A DNA stretch of 64,000 nucleotides from Anaerovibrio lipolyticus DSM 3074 (GCF_900141865.1 NZ_FQYW01000003.1:162133-226132); one strand, 5' to 3'. Shown: positions 18,673 to 28,861, counted from the first letter of the stretch. Notes: generated from the letters alone by a model not told the origin. Program-made: numbers and translations.

Positions 18673-20091
18673 ATGCAGGAAAAAAAATTGATGGATGAAA
18701 CCATCAGTGCCATTGCCACAGCTCCCGGAGAAGGTGGTATTGGTATTATTAGAATCAGCGGCGAAAAAGCCATTTCCATTGCCAATAAGATTTTCAGACC
18801 CTTTGCTGCAAAGTCCATTGAGGAATATGGCTACAGAATGGCGATTTATGGTAAGGTCCAGGATGAACAGGGCAAGATCATTGATGAGGCTATTTGTATT
18901 GTGATGAATGCTCCAAATTCATATACCTGCGAGGACGTGGTGGAAATTCAGTGTCACGGTGGCAGTATTGTTATGCGGGAAATATTATCCCTTACATATC
19001 GCATGGGGGCAAGAGCTGCTGAGCCGGGAGAATTTACCAAGCGGGCCTTTTTAAATGGCAGACTTGACTTAAGTCAGGCCCAGGCCGTAATGGATGTAAT
19101 AAATGCCAAGACTAAGGCTTCACTGCAAATGGCCATGAGTCATCTTTCCGGTGGCTTTTCCGATAAAATAAAGGCTTTTCGTAATGATATTTTGAGTATC
19201 ATTGCCCATCTTGAGGCCTCCATTGATTTTCCAGAGGATGATATTGAGGGAATGGACTTTGAGGATACCCGTGAAAAGGTTAAGCTATTGCAGGATAAAA
19301 TAAGAAAAATTCTGGAATCAGCCAGTACAGGGATTATTCTTAGGGATGGACTTAAAACCGCTATTATTGGTAAGCCTAATGCGGGAAAATCAAGCATTAT
19401 GAATCTTCTTTTGGGACAGGAGCGGGCTATTGTTACTGATGTTCCCGGTACTACCCGTGACAGTATTGAGGAGTATGTGAATATTGGTGGTATTCCTTTA
19501 CGTCTGATTGATACTGCAGGGATTCGCAATACCGATGATATCGTGGAAAAAATTGGTGTGGAAAAGGCTTATTCATACGCCAATGACGCAGAGCTTGTGC
19601 TGGCAGTTTTTGACAGCAATGAGGAGCTGAATTCAGAGGATGAGGAGATAATTCAGCTTATGGATAATTGTCCGGGAAATGTCATTGTTATAATGAATAA
19701 AATGGACTTGTCAGCTGATACAAATAACGATATTATTAGTGAAAAAATAAAGAATTGCCACAATGCAAGGATTCGTGGCATTGTTCCTATGTCCGCCAAG
19801 AGCGGTGAAGGAAAGGATACCCTTGAGAACCTTCTTAAGGATATAGTTTATGGCGGACATACTGATATTGTGGAGAGTCAGGTTCTTTGTGATGCCCGGC
19901 AGGGGGAAATTCTCCGTCAGACAGCGAATCTTTTGGATGACACCATAAATACAATTGACATGGGGATGAGTGAGGACTTTATTGTTATTGACCTTCGCAG
20001 TGCCTGGGAAAAGCTGGGGGAAATAACCGGCGAAACTATTGAGGATGATATTGTAGATCAGATATTCTCAAATTTCTGTATAGGTAAATAA
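18673..20091 (+). CDS. mnmE: tRNA uridine-5-carboxymethylaminomethyl modification GTPase MnmE
   Basis: With MnmG it modifies wobble U34 of several tRNAs. N-terminal tetrahydrofolate-binding domain (DETISAIATAPGEGGIGIIRISG), then the G domain with GKPNAGKSSIMN (G1), TRDSIEEYV (G2 region), DTAGI (G3) and NKMD (G4), and the C-terminal CIGK, whose cysteine is the conserved active residue. GGAGG at 18664-18668 sets ATG 18673; a frame start at 18649 has no site. Length 472. Confidence 0.97.
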   Translation: MQEKKLMDETISAIATAPGEGGIGIIRISGEKAISIANKIFRPFAAKSIEEYGYRMAIYGKVQDEQGKIIDEAICIVMNAPNSYTCEDVVEIQCHGGSIVMREILSLTYRMGARAAEPGEFTKRAFLNGRLDLSQAQAVMDVINAKTKASLQMAMSHLSGGFSDKIKAFRNDILSIIAHLEASIDFPEDDIEGMDFEDTREKVKLLQDKIRKILESASTGIILRDGLKTAIIGKPNAGKSSIMNLLLGQERAIVTDVPGTTRDSIEEYVNIGGIPLRLIDTAGIRNTDDIVEKIGVEKAYSYANDAELVLAVFDSNEELNSEDEEIIQLMDNCPGNVIVIMNKMDLSADTNNDIISEKIKNCHNARIRGIVPMSAKSGEGKDTLENLLKDIVYGGHTDIVESQVLCDARQGEILRQTANLLDDTINTIDMGMSEDFIVIDLRSAWEKLGEITGETIEDDIVDQIFSNFCIGK

Positions 20092-20115
20092 AGGGTTCCA
20101 TTGGAGGAATTAAAA

Positions 20116-22017
20116 TTGAGTGACAAGCTGTTTATAGCTGGAAAATATGATGTAATTGTAATTGGTGCCGGTCATGCGGGAGTGGAGGCTGCTTTGGCTT
20201 CTGCCCGTATGGGCTGTAGCACATTGTTGGCTACTCTCAGTATGGATAATATTGCCCTTATGCCATGCAATCCTTCTGTTGGGGGACCTGCCAAGGGACA
20301 TTTAGTAAGGGAGCTGGATGCTCTTGGTGGCCAGATGGGTATTAATGCAGATGAGACATGTATTCAGTTTAGGATGCTGAATACCGGAAAGGGTCCTGCT
20401 GTTCATGCCATACGTGCCCAGGCTGATAAAAAGCATTATCAGTTCCGCATGAAGGAAGTATGCGAAAATACTGAAAACCTTGATGTTAAGCAGCTGATGA
20501 TTGATAAGCTCATTATTGAAGATAATGAGATAAAGGGTATTATCACCGAAAATATGGAGCAGTATCTTTGTGATGCGGCTATTTTGGCAACGGGAACATA
20601 TTTAAAGGGCCAGATTATTATCGGTCTTCATACATATTCTGGTGGGCCTAGCGGTCAGCGTTCAGCGGAAAAGCTGTCCCAGTCCCTATTGGATGCAGGC
20701 ATTAAGCTGATGCGTTTTAAGACTGGTACTCCTGCCAGAGTAGATGCCAGAACTCTTGATTATGATAAGATGGAGATTCAGCCTGGTAATGATGAGGCCC
20801 GTAATTTCTCCTTTATGAGTGATATTACCACAAGGGAGCAGACTCCATGCTGGCTTACTTATACTAATGCCCAAACCCATAAAATTATTATGGATAATAT
20901 AGATAGGGCGCCAATGGCCAATGGTATTATTAAGGGCATCGGACCAAGATATTGTCCTTCCATTGAAACCAAGCTCATAAGATTTCCGGATAAGGAAAGA
21001 CATCAGCTGTTTCTTGAGCCGGAGGGACTGCATACCAATGAGGTTTATGTACAGGGAATGTCAACCTCTTTGCCAATGGATGTACAGATCGATTTTCTTC
21101 ACACCATTCCTGGTCTGGAGCATGCCAAGGTCATGCGTGCGGGCTATGCTATTGAGTATGACTGCCTTGATCCATTGCAGCTGAAGCCAACCCTGGAGCT
21201 TAAGAAAATATCAGGGCTATTTTCCGCAGGACAGGCCAACGGTACCTCTGGCTATGAGGAGGCTGCTGCCCAGGGAATTATTGCGGGCATAAATGCTGCA
21301 TTGAAGGTGCAGAACAAGGAGCCATTGATTTTAAAGCGTTCTGATGCCTATATTGGTGTGCTTATTGATGATTTGGTTACCAAGGGTACCAGTGAGCCAT
21401 ATAGAATTATGACTTCCAGAGCAGAGTACCGTCTGATTTTACGTCAGGATAATGCAGACCAACGCTTGACTCCATTGGGCCGAAAGGTTGGCCTTGTAAA
21501 GGATGACCGCTGGGAGAGATTTACCAGAAAGATGGCAGTTATTAATGAAACTGTTGATTTATTAAAGGAAAGAAAGCTGAATCCAAATCAGGAGACCTTG
21601 AAGCTTCTGGCAGATAATGGAATTGAGGAAATCCGCAATACCATCAGTCTTTACGATTTGCTGAAGCGTCCTGATATTAATTATGATAAATTGAAGGAAA
21701 TATTCGGCTTGCCAGAGATTAATGAGGAAGCAAAGCAGCAGGTGGAAATTTCCATCACCTATGAGGGCTATATAAAGAAGCAGCTGGAACAGGTGGAGAA
21801 GATGAAGAAGCTGGAAGAGAAGCTGATTCCGGAATCCATCGATTATGCTCTTGTGGCTAATCTTAGAGATGAGGCCAGAGAAAAGCTGGCTGATATAAGG
21901 CCTATTTCCATTGGTCAGGCCGCCAGAATTTCCGGTGTATCCCCAGCTGATATTTCCGTGCTGATGATATATCTGGAACAGCAAAAAAGGATAGAGGAGA
22001 CAAAAAATGAGCTTTAA
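20116..22017 (+). CDS. mnmG: tRNA uridine-5-carboxymethylaminomethyl modification enzyme MnmG
   Basis: The FAD partner of MnmE. FAD-binding [21 protein letters not shown] is near the N-terminus; the GidA signature [29 protein letters not shown] is at about residue 275, and [21 protein letters not shown] near residue 370. Length about 633. The frame is open from a TTG at 20101, but GGAGG at 20103-20107 lies inside it and points to the TTG at 20116. It overlaps rsmG by 11 bp, so the two are translationally coupled. Confidence 0.97.
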   Translation: MSDKLFIAGKYDVIVIGAGHAGVEAALASARMGCSTLLATLSMDNIALMPCNPSVGGPAKGHLVRELDALGGQMGINADETCIQFRMLNTGKGPAVHAIRAQADKKHYQFRMKEVCENTENLDVKQLMIDKLIIEDNEIKGIITENMEQYLCDAAILATGTYLKGQIIIGLHTYSGGPSGQRSAEKLSQSLLDAGIKLMRFKTGTPARVDARTLDYDKMEIQPGNDEARNFSFMSDITTREQTPCWLTYTNAQTHKIIMDNIDRAPMANGIIKGIGPRYCPSIETKLIRFPDKERHQLFLEPEGLHTNEVYVQGMSTSLPMDVQIDFLHTIPGLEHAKVMRAGYAIEYDCLDPLQLKPTLELKKISGLFSAGQANGTSGYEEAAAQGIIAGINAALKVQNKEPLILKRSDAYIGVLIDDLVTKGTSEPYRIMTSRAEYRLILRQDNADQRLTPLGRKVGLVKDDRWERFTRKMAVINETVDLLKERKLNPNQETLKLLADNGIEEIRNTISLYDLLKRPDINYDKLKEIFGLPEINEEAKQQVEISITYEGYIKKQLEQVEKMKKLEEKLIPESIDYALVANLRDEAREKLADIRPISIGQAARISGVSPADISVLMIYLEQQKRIEETKNEL

Positions 22018-22723
22018 GGAGAACTTGAAGGATGCAGCAGATAAATATGGTATTTCCTTAAATGAAGTTCAGATAGATCAGTTTGATAAATATTTTCAGC
22101 TTCTTATTGAATGGAATGAAAAAATAAATCTTACTGCCATTACTGAGCCAAAGGAAGTGGCCATAAAGCACATGATAGATTCTCTGACCTGCTGGGACGA
22201 TGGGAGGTTTATGGGGGATATCAGCGTAATAGATGTGGGTACCGGAGCAGGATTTCCCGGTATTCCCTTGAAAATTTTTAAGCCTGGTATAAAGCTCACC
22301 CTTTTGGATTCTCTAAATAAAAGAATTAATTTTCTCCAGACTGTGGTGGACGAATTGGGACTTCAAAATGTGGAGTGCATTCATGCCAGAGCTGAGGAGG
22401 GTGCCAGAAATAAAAAGCTGAGAGAGAGCTTTGATTTGGTGGTGTCCCGTGCTGTGGCCAGACTTCCTGTATTGGCAGAATATTGTCTGCCCTTTGTAAA
22501 GAAAAACGGCACCTTTGCTGCCCTAAAGGGAATGAAATTTGCAGAGGAGGCTGAAGCTGCCAAAAAGGCCCTGTCCATATTGGGTGGTGGCAAGGCAGAA
22601 TGTGTGGAGGTTAAGCTGCCATACCTTGAAGATAAGCGGGCTGTAATTTATATAAAAAAGGAAAAAAACACTCCAAAGGTTTATCCACGAAAGGCGGGAA
22701 CTCCTGATAAAAATCCTCTTTGA
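22007..22723 (+). CDS. rsmG: 16S rRNA (guanine527-N7)-methyltransferase RsmG
   Basis: Methylates G527 of 16S rRNA. The SAM-binding motif is [17 protein letters not shown] at about residues 71-87; [20 protein letters not shown] and [18 protein letters not shown] are family stretches. Length 238. Last gene of the mnmE-mnmG-rsmG group, as in many bacteria near the origin. Confidence 0.96.
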   Translation: MSFKENLKDAADKYGISLNEVQIDQFDKYFQLLIEWNEKINLTAITEPKEVAIKHMIDSLTCWDDGRFMGDISVIDVGTGAGFPGIPLKIFKPGIKLTLLDSLNKRINFLQTVVDELGLQNVECIHARAEEGARNKKLRESFDLVVSRAVARLPVLAEYCLPFVKKNGTFAALKGMKFAEEAEAAKKALSILGGGKAECVEVKLPYLEDKRAVIYIKKEKNTPKVYPRKAGTPDKNPL

Positions 22724-22798
22724 TTCTAAAGGATTATTGGATTTTTTATAGAAGTGTTATATGATATGTTATATAGATTACACAGACAGGATGTGATT

Positions 22799-23407
22799 AT
22801 GGTGAAGAAAAGTATCATACTGCTTTTTACTGTTTTATCCATATTATGCAGCTTTAGTATTGTAAGTGCCGATGGCGTTCAACAGCCACCTGGTAGCTCA
22901 GACAGCTCTTCTGAGGATACTGCTGAAAAGGCACCAAGCAGATTTATAAGGTTTGCCGAGGATGAGTCCTATGTTTATTATTTAGACAAAAAGGATTCCG
23001 GATGGGTACGAAGACCATATACCATGGATAAATACGTTATTGAAGCCTGGGTTAAGATGGTGCCTTATGAATACGCAACCTATGAAATGTATAGTCCTGA
23101 GGCGGATGATTCCAGATATTTCCTGGAGCATTATCTGGTGGATCCCCAGAACAAGAAAATTCAATTTCTGTGTGAGATAGAGGTTGAAGGGGGCAGACCT
23201 CAGAACAATATAAAGCAGAGGAAATACGATCACAAGCATTGGGAGCCTTTGATTCCTGAAAGCGTGGAGGATACCGTATATCATGCAGTTGTTGATAAAT
23301 ATGGTAAGTCTAATGAGGATAACACCTGGAAGACTATTGATGAAATTATTGACGGTCTCTTTAGTGTAAGGGTATTGAAGGAAGTTATAAAGATGGGCAA
23401 GATTTAA
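22799..23407 (+). CDS. Secreted protein, surface-adhesin-E-like domain
   Basis: A signal peptide is visible (MVKKSIILLFTVLSILCSFSIVSA, cleavage after SA), then a Ser/Asp-rich linker and a compact domain of about 140 residues. The order of VIEAWVKMVPYEY, YFLEHYLVDPQNKKIQFLCEIEVEGG and HWEPLIPESVEDTVYHAV resembles small extracytoplasmic proteins of the adhesin-E type that are common in Negativicutes; this is a pattern impression only. ATG 22799 is chosen because the signal peptide starts there; the frame is open from 22754. It is convergent to pfkA, and its stop touches the first DnaA box of cluster IV. Confidence 0.6.
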   Translation: MVKKSIILLFTVLSILCSFSIVSADGVQQPPGSSDSSSEDTAEKAPSRFIRFAEDESYVYYLDKKDSGWVRRPYTMDKYVIEAWVKMVPYEYATYEMYSPEADDSRYFLEHYLVDPQNKKIQFLCEIEVEGGRPQNNIKQRKYDHKHWEPLIPESVEDTVYHAVVDKYGKSNEDNTWKTIDEIIDGLFSVRVLKEVIKMGKI

Positions 23408-23592
23408 TTATTCACAGAAATATTGAATTGTCCACAAAAAAATCGAACATATTTGTGAATATGTGAATAAGATTGTGGATAACTTATTAAAAAGTCTACC
23501 ACAGGGAAACAAAAAATCCTGTAGAACCTTGATATTACAAGGGTCTACAGGATTTTAAATTTAATAGTAAGCTGTTATTAACTTGTGAATAA
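23408..23592. promoter_or_regulatory. DnaA-box cluster IV in a convergent intergenic region
   Basis: Four exact TTATNCACA sites: 23408-23416 (+), 23462-23470 (-), 23474-23482 (-) and 23584-23592 (-), with near-matches at 23428-23436 and 23454-23462. The cluster lies between two convergent genes, where no promoter is expected, so promoter control is an unlikely role. Confidence 0.75.
23511..23560. terminator. Bidirectional terminator between the secreted protein and pfkA
   Basis: 19-bp arms at 23513-23531 and 23538-23556 (AAAATCCTGTAGA...) with one mismatch and a 6-nt loop, with A and T runs at the ends. It lies between DnaA boxes of cluster IV. Confidence 0.85.
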
Positions 23593-23631
23593 TTGTTCAA
23601 AAGACTAGTCTATGTTTCAGTAACTAAATCA

Positions 23632-24594
23632 TCAATTGAGCTGTTTTGCCAAACGTATAAACTCATCGTTCATGTGCTTTTTATTTGTAATGGCATCGTG
23701 AAGATCAATAGCAACAACCTTACCCTGGTTAAAGCCAAATACCACGTCGGACTGGCCAGCGATTAATGCCAGGGCTGCCTTCTCTCCAAGCTGACTTGCT
23801 TTTACGCGGTCGCGCACAGAAGGGGAACCTCCACGCTGAATGTGACCAAGTACGGATACACGCACGTCCATATTTGTCTTTTCTTCAATGTATTTGCCAA
23901 TATCAAGGGAGCTACCCACACCCTCGGCAACTACGATAAGGGAATACCGTCTGCCCTGTTCGTAGGATTTGATTATACCGCTACAGATGTCATCAAGGTT
24001 ATACTCTTCCTCAGGGACAAGAATAAACTCTGCACCACCGGCAATACCGGCCAGCATGGCCAGCCAGCCACAGTGGCGTCCCATTACCTCAACTACAGCA
24101 ATGCGGTTATGTGAGGAAGCAGTATCACGGAGCTTGTTAATGGCATCAATAATGGTATTGGCCGCTGTATCGCAACCAATGGTATAATCGGTGCCCCATA
24201 CATCGTTATCAATAGTTCCAGGAAGTCCCACAATAGGAACTCCGGTTTCCAGGCTGAGCTGGGTAGCACCACGGAGACTGCCGTCGCCACCGATAATTAC
24301 AAGACCTTCAATACCGCGTTTTTTCATGTTTTCATAGGCCTGCATACGGCCCTCTTCAGTCATGAAGCGCTTGCAGCGGGCTGTACCAAGAATTGTTCCA
24401 CCACGCTGAATAATATCACTTACGCTGCGGGAGGTCATTTCTTCCATTTCCTCATCCAAAAGACCACGGTAGCCATTGTAAATACCCCAAACCTTTACCC
24501 CTTCAAAGAGAGCAGTACGGACAACTGCACGGAGTGCTGCATTCATTCCAGGACTGTCGCCACCGCTGGTTAAAACGCCAATGCTTTTTAACAT
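23632..24594 (-). CDS. pfkA: ATP-dependent 6-phosphofructokinase
   Basis: Phosphorylates fructose 6-phosphate to fructose 1,6-bisphosphate, the committed step of glycolysis. GVLTSGGDSPGMNAALRAVVR (ATP loop), IIGGDGSLRGA, PGTIDNDVWGTDYTIGCDTA (catalytic Asp in the IDND segment), and VEVMGRHCGWLA (fructose 6-phosphate site) are present. The second-position GGDGS rather than GGDDT is typical of the ATP-using bacterial PfkA group. Length 320; ATG 24594 after AGGGGG. Monocistronic. Confidence 0.97.
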   Translation of the reverse strand: MLKSIGVLTSGGDSPGMNAALRAVVRTALFEGVKVWGIYNGYRGLLDEEMEEMTSRSVSDIIQRGGTILGTARCKRFMTEEGRMQAYENMKKRGIEGLVIIGGDGSLRGATQLSLETGVPIVGLPGTIDNDVWGTDYTIGCDTAANTIIDAINKLRDTASSHNRIAVVEVMGRHCGWLAMLAGIAGGAEFILVPEEEYNLDDICSGIIKSYEQGRRYSLIVVAEGVGSSLDIGKYIEEKTNMDVRVSVLGHIQRGGSPSVRDRVKASQLGEKAALALIAGQSDVVFGFNQGKVVAIDLHDAITNKKHMNDEFIRLAKQLN

Positions 24595-24658
24595 ATTCTA
24601 TACCCCCTGTAAATATTTTTAAGTATCACTTATCACTAGTTAATCCCACACTAATGAA

Positions 24659-24687
24659 TTGACAAAAAAACATACTGATGTTACAGT
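24659..24687 (+). promoter_or_regulatory. Promoter of the AICAR formyltransferase gene
   Basis: TTGACA at 24659-24664, a 17-bp spacer and TACAGT at 24682-24687. About 80 nt of leader follows; no purine riboswitch fold is apparent in it. Confidence 0.5.
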
Positions 24688-24774
24688 AAAATCGTGGCTG
24701 TAATGATTGTCGTATTTATTACGCTTTTGCAATTATTATAACCCAGTTTATCAATTAAATAAAGGAGTAAAAAG

Positions 24775-25947
24775 ATGCAAGAATTAGAATTGAAGTACGG
24801 TTGTAATCCTAATCAGAAACCTGCCCGGGTATTTGTAAAGAATGGGGACATTCCTTTTACAGTATTAAACGGCAAGCCAGGCTATATTAATTTGCTGGAT
24901 GCCATGAACAGCTGGCAGCTGGTTCAGGAGCTGAAACAGGCCACCGGTCTTCCAGCAGCCGCATCCTTTAAGCATGTTAGTCCTGCTGGAGCTGCCGTTG
25001 CCACTCCATTACCGGAAATTCTTCAAAAGGTTTACTTCGTAGAAGGCATTGAGCTTTCACCTATTGCCACTGCTTATATAAGAGCAAGAGGTGCTGATCG
25101 TATGTCTTCCTATGGTGATTTCGTGGCCCTTTCTGATGAATGCGATGCCCAGACTGCTTCATTTCTGGCAAGAGAGGTTTCTGACGGCATCATTGCACCA
25201 TCCTATTCTGCTGAAGCCCTGGAAATTTTAAAAACCAAGCGTAAGAGCACATATCTGGTACTTCAGATGGATACAAGCTTTAAGCCAGCTGAGCTGGAGC
25301 AGAAGGAAGTATTCGGCATTACCTTTGAACAGAAGCGCAATGATGTGAAAATTACTGAGGAATGTCTGAAGGAAATTCCTACCAAGTCAAAATCCTTCAC
25401 TGAAGCAGCAAAGCGTGATCTTCTTATTGCATTAATTACTCTAAAGTATACCCAGTCAAATTCTGTTTGTTATGCCAAGGATGGACAGGCCATCGGCATT
25501 GGTGCCGGGCAGCAGTCCCGTGTTCATTGTACCCGTTTGGCTGGTAACAAGGCTGATGTGTGGCATCTTCGTCAGCATCCAAAGGTTTTGGCGCTGCCAT
25601 TTAAGGATGAGGTTCGTCGTCCAGACCGTGATAATGCTATTGATGTATATATCGGTGAGGAGTGGGAAGACCTGCTGGAAACTGATGACTGGAAGCGGGT
25701 ATTCACTGAAAAGCCAGAGCCTCTTACCAGAGAGGAAAAGAAAGCATATTTAAAGACCATCAGTGGTGTAGCCCTTGGTTCTGATGCATTCTTCCCATTT
25801 GGTGATAATGTGGAGCGTGCACATAAGAGTGGTGTAGAGTTCATCGCCCAGGCAGGTGGTTCTATCCGTGATGATAATGTAATTGAAACTGCAGATAAAT
25901 ATGGAATGACTATGGCATTTACTCATATTCGCTTGTTCCATCATTAA
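24775..25947 (+). CDS. Stand-alone AICAR formyltransferase (PurH-like, without IMP cyclohydrolase)
   Basis: Transfers the formyl group from 10-formyltetrahydrofolate to AICAR, the ninth step of purine synthesis. The sequence ELKYGCNPNQKPARVFV at the N-terminus and AASFKHVSPAGAAVA near residue 65 (the catalytic Lys-His pair) identify the AICARFT fold; QQSRVHCTRLAGNKADVW and GSDAFFPFGDNVERAHKSGVEFIAQAGGSIRDDNVIE are other conserved parts. At 390 residues it lacks the N-terminal IMP cyclohydrolase domain of normal PurH, so that activity must be encoded elsewhere. ATG 24775 follows AAAGGAG. Monocistronic with a strong terminator. Confidence 0.9.
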   Translation: MQELELKYGCNPNQKPARVFVKNGDIPFTVLNGKPGYINLLDAMNSWQLVQELKQATGLPAAASFKHVSPAGAAVATPLPEILQKVYFVEGIELSPIATAYIRARGADRMSSYGDFVALSDECDAQTASFLAREVSDGIIAPSYSAEALEILKTKRKSTYLVLQMDTSFKPAELEQKEVFGITFEQKRNDVKITEECLKEIPTKSKSFTEAAKRDLLIALITLKYTQSNSVCYAKDGQAIGIGAGQQSRVHCTRLAGNKADVWHLRQHPKVLALPFKDEVRRPDRDNAIDVYIGEEWEDLLETDDWKRVFTEKPEPLTREEKKAYLKTISGVALGSDAFFPFGDNVERAHKSGVEFIAQAGGSIRDDNVIETADKYGMTMAFTHIRLFHH

Positions 25948-25971
25948 TTAGTAATTAAATATACTATATCA

Positions 25972-26004
25972 AAATACCCTGCTCGCTATGAGCAGGGTAT
26001 TTGT
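25972..26004 (+). terminator. Terminator after the AICAR formyltransferase gene
   Basis: Perfect 13-bp arms AAATACCCTGCTC (25972-25984) and its complement (25990-26002), 5-nt loop. The arms themselves supply A and T runs. Confidence 0.85.
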
Positions 26005-26015
26005 GTGTATGAAAT

Positions 26016-26031
26016 TGTTTCACGTGAAACA
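26016..26031. other. parS: parS site (ParB binding), distal copy
   Basis: TGTTTCACGTGAAACA, identical to the consensus 16-bp parS of Soj/Spo0J systems. It lies 3.9 kb from parA. The flanking bases AAAT and TTTT are shared with the other copy. Confidence 0.95.
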
Positions 26032-26070
26032 TTTTCATATAATTTTATTCGGGTCCTGTCCTGGGATAGG

Positions 26071-26200
26071 CCATTCATTTGCTTCGCAGTGCCACATCAA
26101 TTTTATTTATATACTTAAATTAGTATGGACGGGCTTCGCGGACGTCCGCCACTTCATTTTGGCTTAAATAGATTACGAGCTGATGTGTCATTTTGAGCTA
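26071..26200. repeat. Palindromic intergenic repeat, family M copy A
   Basis: About 130 bp similar to 28862-28993. Shared blocks in order: CCATTCAT, AGTG-CACATCAA, ACGGGCTTCGC, CGTC-GCCACT-CAT, GCTGATGTG-CATTTT, CTA. The outer arms (CACATCA at 26093-26099 with TGATGTG at 26181-26187) and the inner arms (GGACG at 26127-26131 with CGTCC at 26143-26147) form a long two-part hairpin. It lies downstream of metH on the metH coding strand, between parS and metH. Confidence 0.7.
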
Positions 26201-26296
26201 AGCATGCTTCATGTCCTTATCCCATGCCACCCGTTACTTTATGATTTTGCGGGGGAATTTTTTCGTCTGCAAGATCGGAGTCCTTATGCCGTAGGC

Positions 26297-26383
26297 TCAT
26301 CATGGATACTAAATACATATACACATCGATGTATGTGCGACTGTGTCGCCTTCGAAGAAGACTAAACACTTAGTACATGATGA
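26297..26383. repeat. Large imperfect palindrome downstream of metH
   Basis: TCATCATG-GA-TACTAA (26297-26312) pairs with TTAGTA-CATGATGA (26370-26383). The inside holds a 10-bp palindrome ACATCGATGT (26323-26332). The region 26,036-26,427 has no plausible gene. The palindrome could end metH transcription, although no clear T-run follows on the minus strand. Confidence 0.5.
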
Positions 26384-26427
26384 TTTGGACGGAGGGATGA
26401 AGCCGAAAAAGTTTCACCGCTAAAAAT

Positions 26428-28803
26428 TTACTTAGAAATTATATCATTTGCAATATTTAGTGCGATTACTGCATCCTGGGCATAGTAGTCTGCCCCGGCT
26501 TCATCTGCATAATCCTGGGTCAGTGCAGCACCACCAACAATAACCTTTGAAGTATTTCCACTTTCCTTTAACTGGCGAATTACTTCATCAATTTCCGTCA
26601 TGGTGGTGGTCATTAATGCGCACAGGCCCACAATATCCGCATCATTTTTTATGGCAGTGGCCACAATTTCCTCTGCAGGTACATCCTTACCTAGATCAAT
26701 AAGGTTGAAGCCACTGTTTTCCAACAAAGCACCAACAATATTTTTACCAAGATCATGGACATCACCCTTTACAGTGGCCAGGACTACTGTGCCCTTGCCT
26801 TCTCCTTCCTTGGCAGGGTATTTTTCCTTTATGATATTAAATGCACTGCGCATTGCCTCTGCAGAAAGCAAAACCTGTGGCAGGAATACTCGTCCGGCCC
26901 CAAAGTCAACGCCTATTTCATTCATGGCAGCAGTGAGGGCTTTTTCTGTAAGTTCATTTGGATCAATATTGTCAGCAAATGCTTTTTCAAGAAGCTCCGG
27001 CATGGCGTCTGCATTTCCTTCAATAACAGCCTGTTTTATAGCCTCCAGCGGAGTTAAATCCTCCTGCTTTGCCACGGCAGCTTTTTTAGGAACAGAGAGA
27101 TTTTTTTCATTGGTGCTGAAATCCTTGCCGTTAGGGTCCTTGCCTAAAAGTGCCATGCTGGCCATAAGAGCATTTTGCATCTGCTCATCATAAGGGTTCA
27201 TAATTGGCGCATCCAGGCCAGCAGCCAGACACATGGCAAAGAAGGTGCTGTTTATTAGGGGTCTGTTAGGCAGACCAAAGGAAATATTACTTAATCCCAT
27301 GGTGGCAGGATAACCGTATTTTTCCCGGTACAGTCTAAGGGTATTAAGTACATGAGCACAGGCATATTGGTCAGCAGCCACAGTCATTACCAGACCATCC
27401 AAAAGAAAATCTCCGTCCTTTAAGCCTGCCTTTTTGGCTTCACTAATAATAATATCCATAACCTTGAGGCGTTCCTCAGCAGTTTTGGGAATACCATCAT
27501 CAGTTAATGGCAGACAGAGTATAGCTGCACCATATTTTATTGCCAATGGGATAAAGGTGCGAAGTCTTTCTTTTTCAGCGCTGACAGAGTTTATTAATGC
27601 TCTGCCGGGATAAGCCCTTAAGCCAGCCTCTAAAACATCTGGGTCACTGGTGTCGATTACCAATGGTGCATCAGTTAGCTGGGATATTTCCGTTATGGCC
27701 TTCTTCATGGCTTTGGCCTGGTCTATACCGCCAACTCCCATATTTACATCAAGAAGTTTGGCACCAGCCTTCACCTGGTCCATTGCTTCTTTCTTTACGG
27801 AAAGGAAGGAACCATCCTTGATTTCAGCTGCCAGCTTTTTACGGCCAGTGGGATTGATTCGTTCCCCAATTAATACTGTTGGCAGCTCCTTATCAACAAC
27901 TACAGTTTTACTGCGGCTGGATAGCATAAGGCGACGGCGCAGAGGCTTAAAGGTTGGTTCTGGGAAATCCTTTAGGGCATCCTTTATGGCTGCTATATGA
28001 GCCGGGGATGTACCACAGCAGCCACCAATATAGGTAGCACCAGACTGCACCAGCTTAGGGGCCCAATTACCAAAATCCTCAGGTCCCATAGGGAAGGTGG
28101 TTTTTCCGTTAACCAGCTGTGGAAGTCCCGCATTTGGTTGTACACTAATAGGCTTTTCTGTATTTTCTGAAAGGATCTTTACAATGGGCACAAGCTGCTC
28201 AGGACCAAGGGAGCAATTTATACCAATAATATCTGCCCCCATTGCATCTAAGGTAATGGCCGCTGTTTGTGGGTCAGTACCAGTAACAGTTCTGCCATCT
28301 TCGCTATAGGAAAGCTGACAAATAACTGGAAGTTTGGTAACTTCCTTGGCAGCCAGTAAAGCTGCACGCATTTCCTGCAGGTCAATGGAGGTTTCTATAA
28401 GAATATAATCGGCGCCACCTTCTGCTAAGGCAGCAGCCTGTACCTTATAGTTTTCATAGGCATCCTCGAAATCCAAATCACCTAATGGCTTTATGAATTT
28501 TCCTGTTGGTCCCATGCTGCCGGCAATTTTTATCTTATCGCCTGCTGCAGCTCTGGCAGCTTTAACAGCCGCTATATTAATTTCTCTGGCCCGTTCACTG
28601 AGATTATAATGAGCCAGCTTTAATGGTGAGGCACCAAAGGTATTTGTTTCTATTATGGTGGATCCGGCATCAATATACTGTTGATGAACAGCAGTAATTT
28701 CCTCTGGCTTATCAACATTCAGAAGCTCCGGACAATAGCCTGGGGCCAGCAGTCCTTTCTGCTGTAAAATTGTGCCCATGGCACCGTCAAATATATGAAT
28801 CAT
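26428..28803 (-). CDS. metH: Cobalamin-dependent methionine synthase, three catalytic domains without the reactivation domain
   Basis: Transfers a methyl group from methyltetrahydrofolate via cobalamin to homocysteine. Homocysteine domain: IFDGAMGTILQQKG, ETNTFGAS, and the zinc ligands in YIGGCCGTSP. Pterin domain: LIGERINPTGRKKLA, DVNMGVGG. Cobalamin domain: a helical cap followed by TVKGDVHDLGKNIVGALLENSGF, whose DxHxxG histidine binds cobalt. Length 791, against about 1,200 for the E. coli enzyme, because the AdoMet-binding reactivation domain is missing. A separate gene for that domain lies upstream on the same strand (29096-29764), with a palindromic repeat in between. No cobalamin riboswitch is seen. 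Confidence 0.95.
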   Translation of the reverse strand: MIHIFDGAMGTILQQKGLLAPGYCPELLNVDKPEEITAVHQQYIDAGSTIIETNTFGASPLKLAHYNLSERAREINIAAVKAARAAAGDKIKIAGSMGPTGKFIKPLGDLDFEDAYENYKVQAAALAEGGADYILIETSIDLQEMRAALLAAKEVTKLPVICQLSYSEDGRTVTGTDPQTAAITLDAMGADIIGINCSLGPEQLVPIVKILSENTEKPISVQPNAGLPQLVNGKTTFPMGPEDFGNWAPKLVQSGATYIGGCCGTSPAHIAAIKDALKDFPEPTFKPLRRRLMLSSRSKTVVVDKELPTVLIGERINPTGRKKLAAEIKDGSFLSVKKEAMDQVKAGAKLLDVNMGVGGIDQAKAMKKAITEISQLTDAPLVIDTSDPDVLEAGLRAYPGRALINSVSAEKERLRTFIPLAIKYGAAILCLPLTDDGIPKTAEERLKVMDIIISEAKKAGLKDGDFLLDGLVMTVAADQYACAHVLNTLRLYREKYGYPATMGLSNISFGLPNRPLINSTFFAMCLAAGLDAPIMNPYDEQMQNALMASMALLGKDPNGKDFSTNEKNLSVPKKAAVAKQEDLTPLEAIKQAVIEGNADAMPELLEKAFADNIDPNELTEKALTAAMNEIGVDFGAGRVFLPQVLLSAEAMRSAFNIIKEKYPAKEGEGKGTVVLATVKGDVHDLGKNIVGALLENSGFNLIDLGKDVPAEEIVATAIKNDADIVGLCALMTTTMTEIDEVIRQLKESGNTSKVIVGGAALTQDYADEAGADYYAQDAVIALNIANDIISK

Positions 28804-28861
28804 AAAATCATTCCTTAAATATGTGTAAATGTAGTATGTTTAGTGTTGTCATGGAGGTGTT

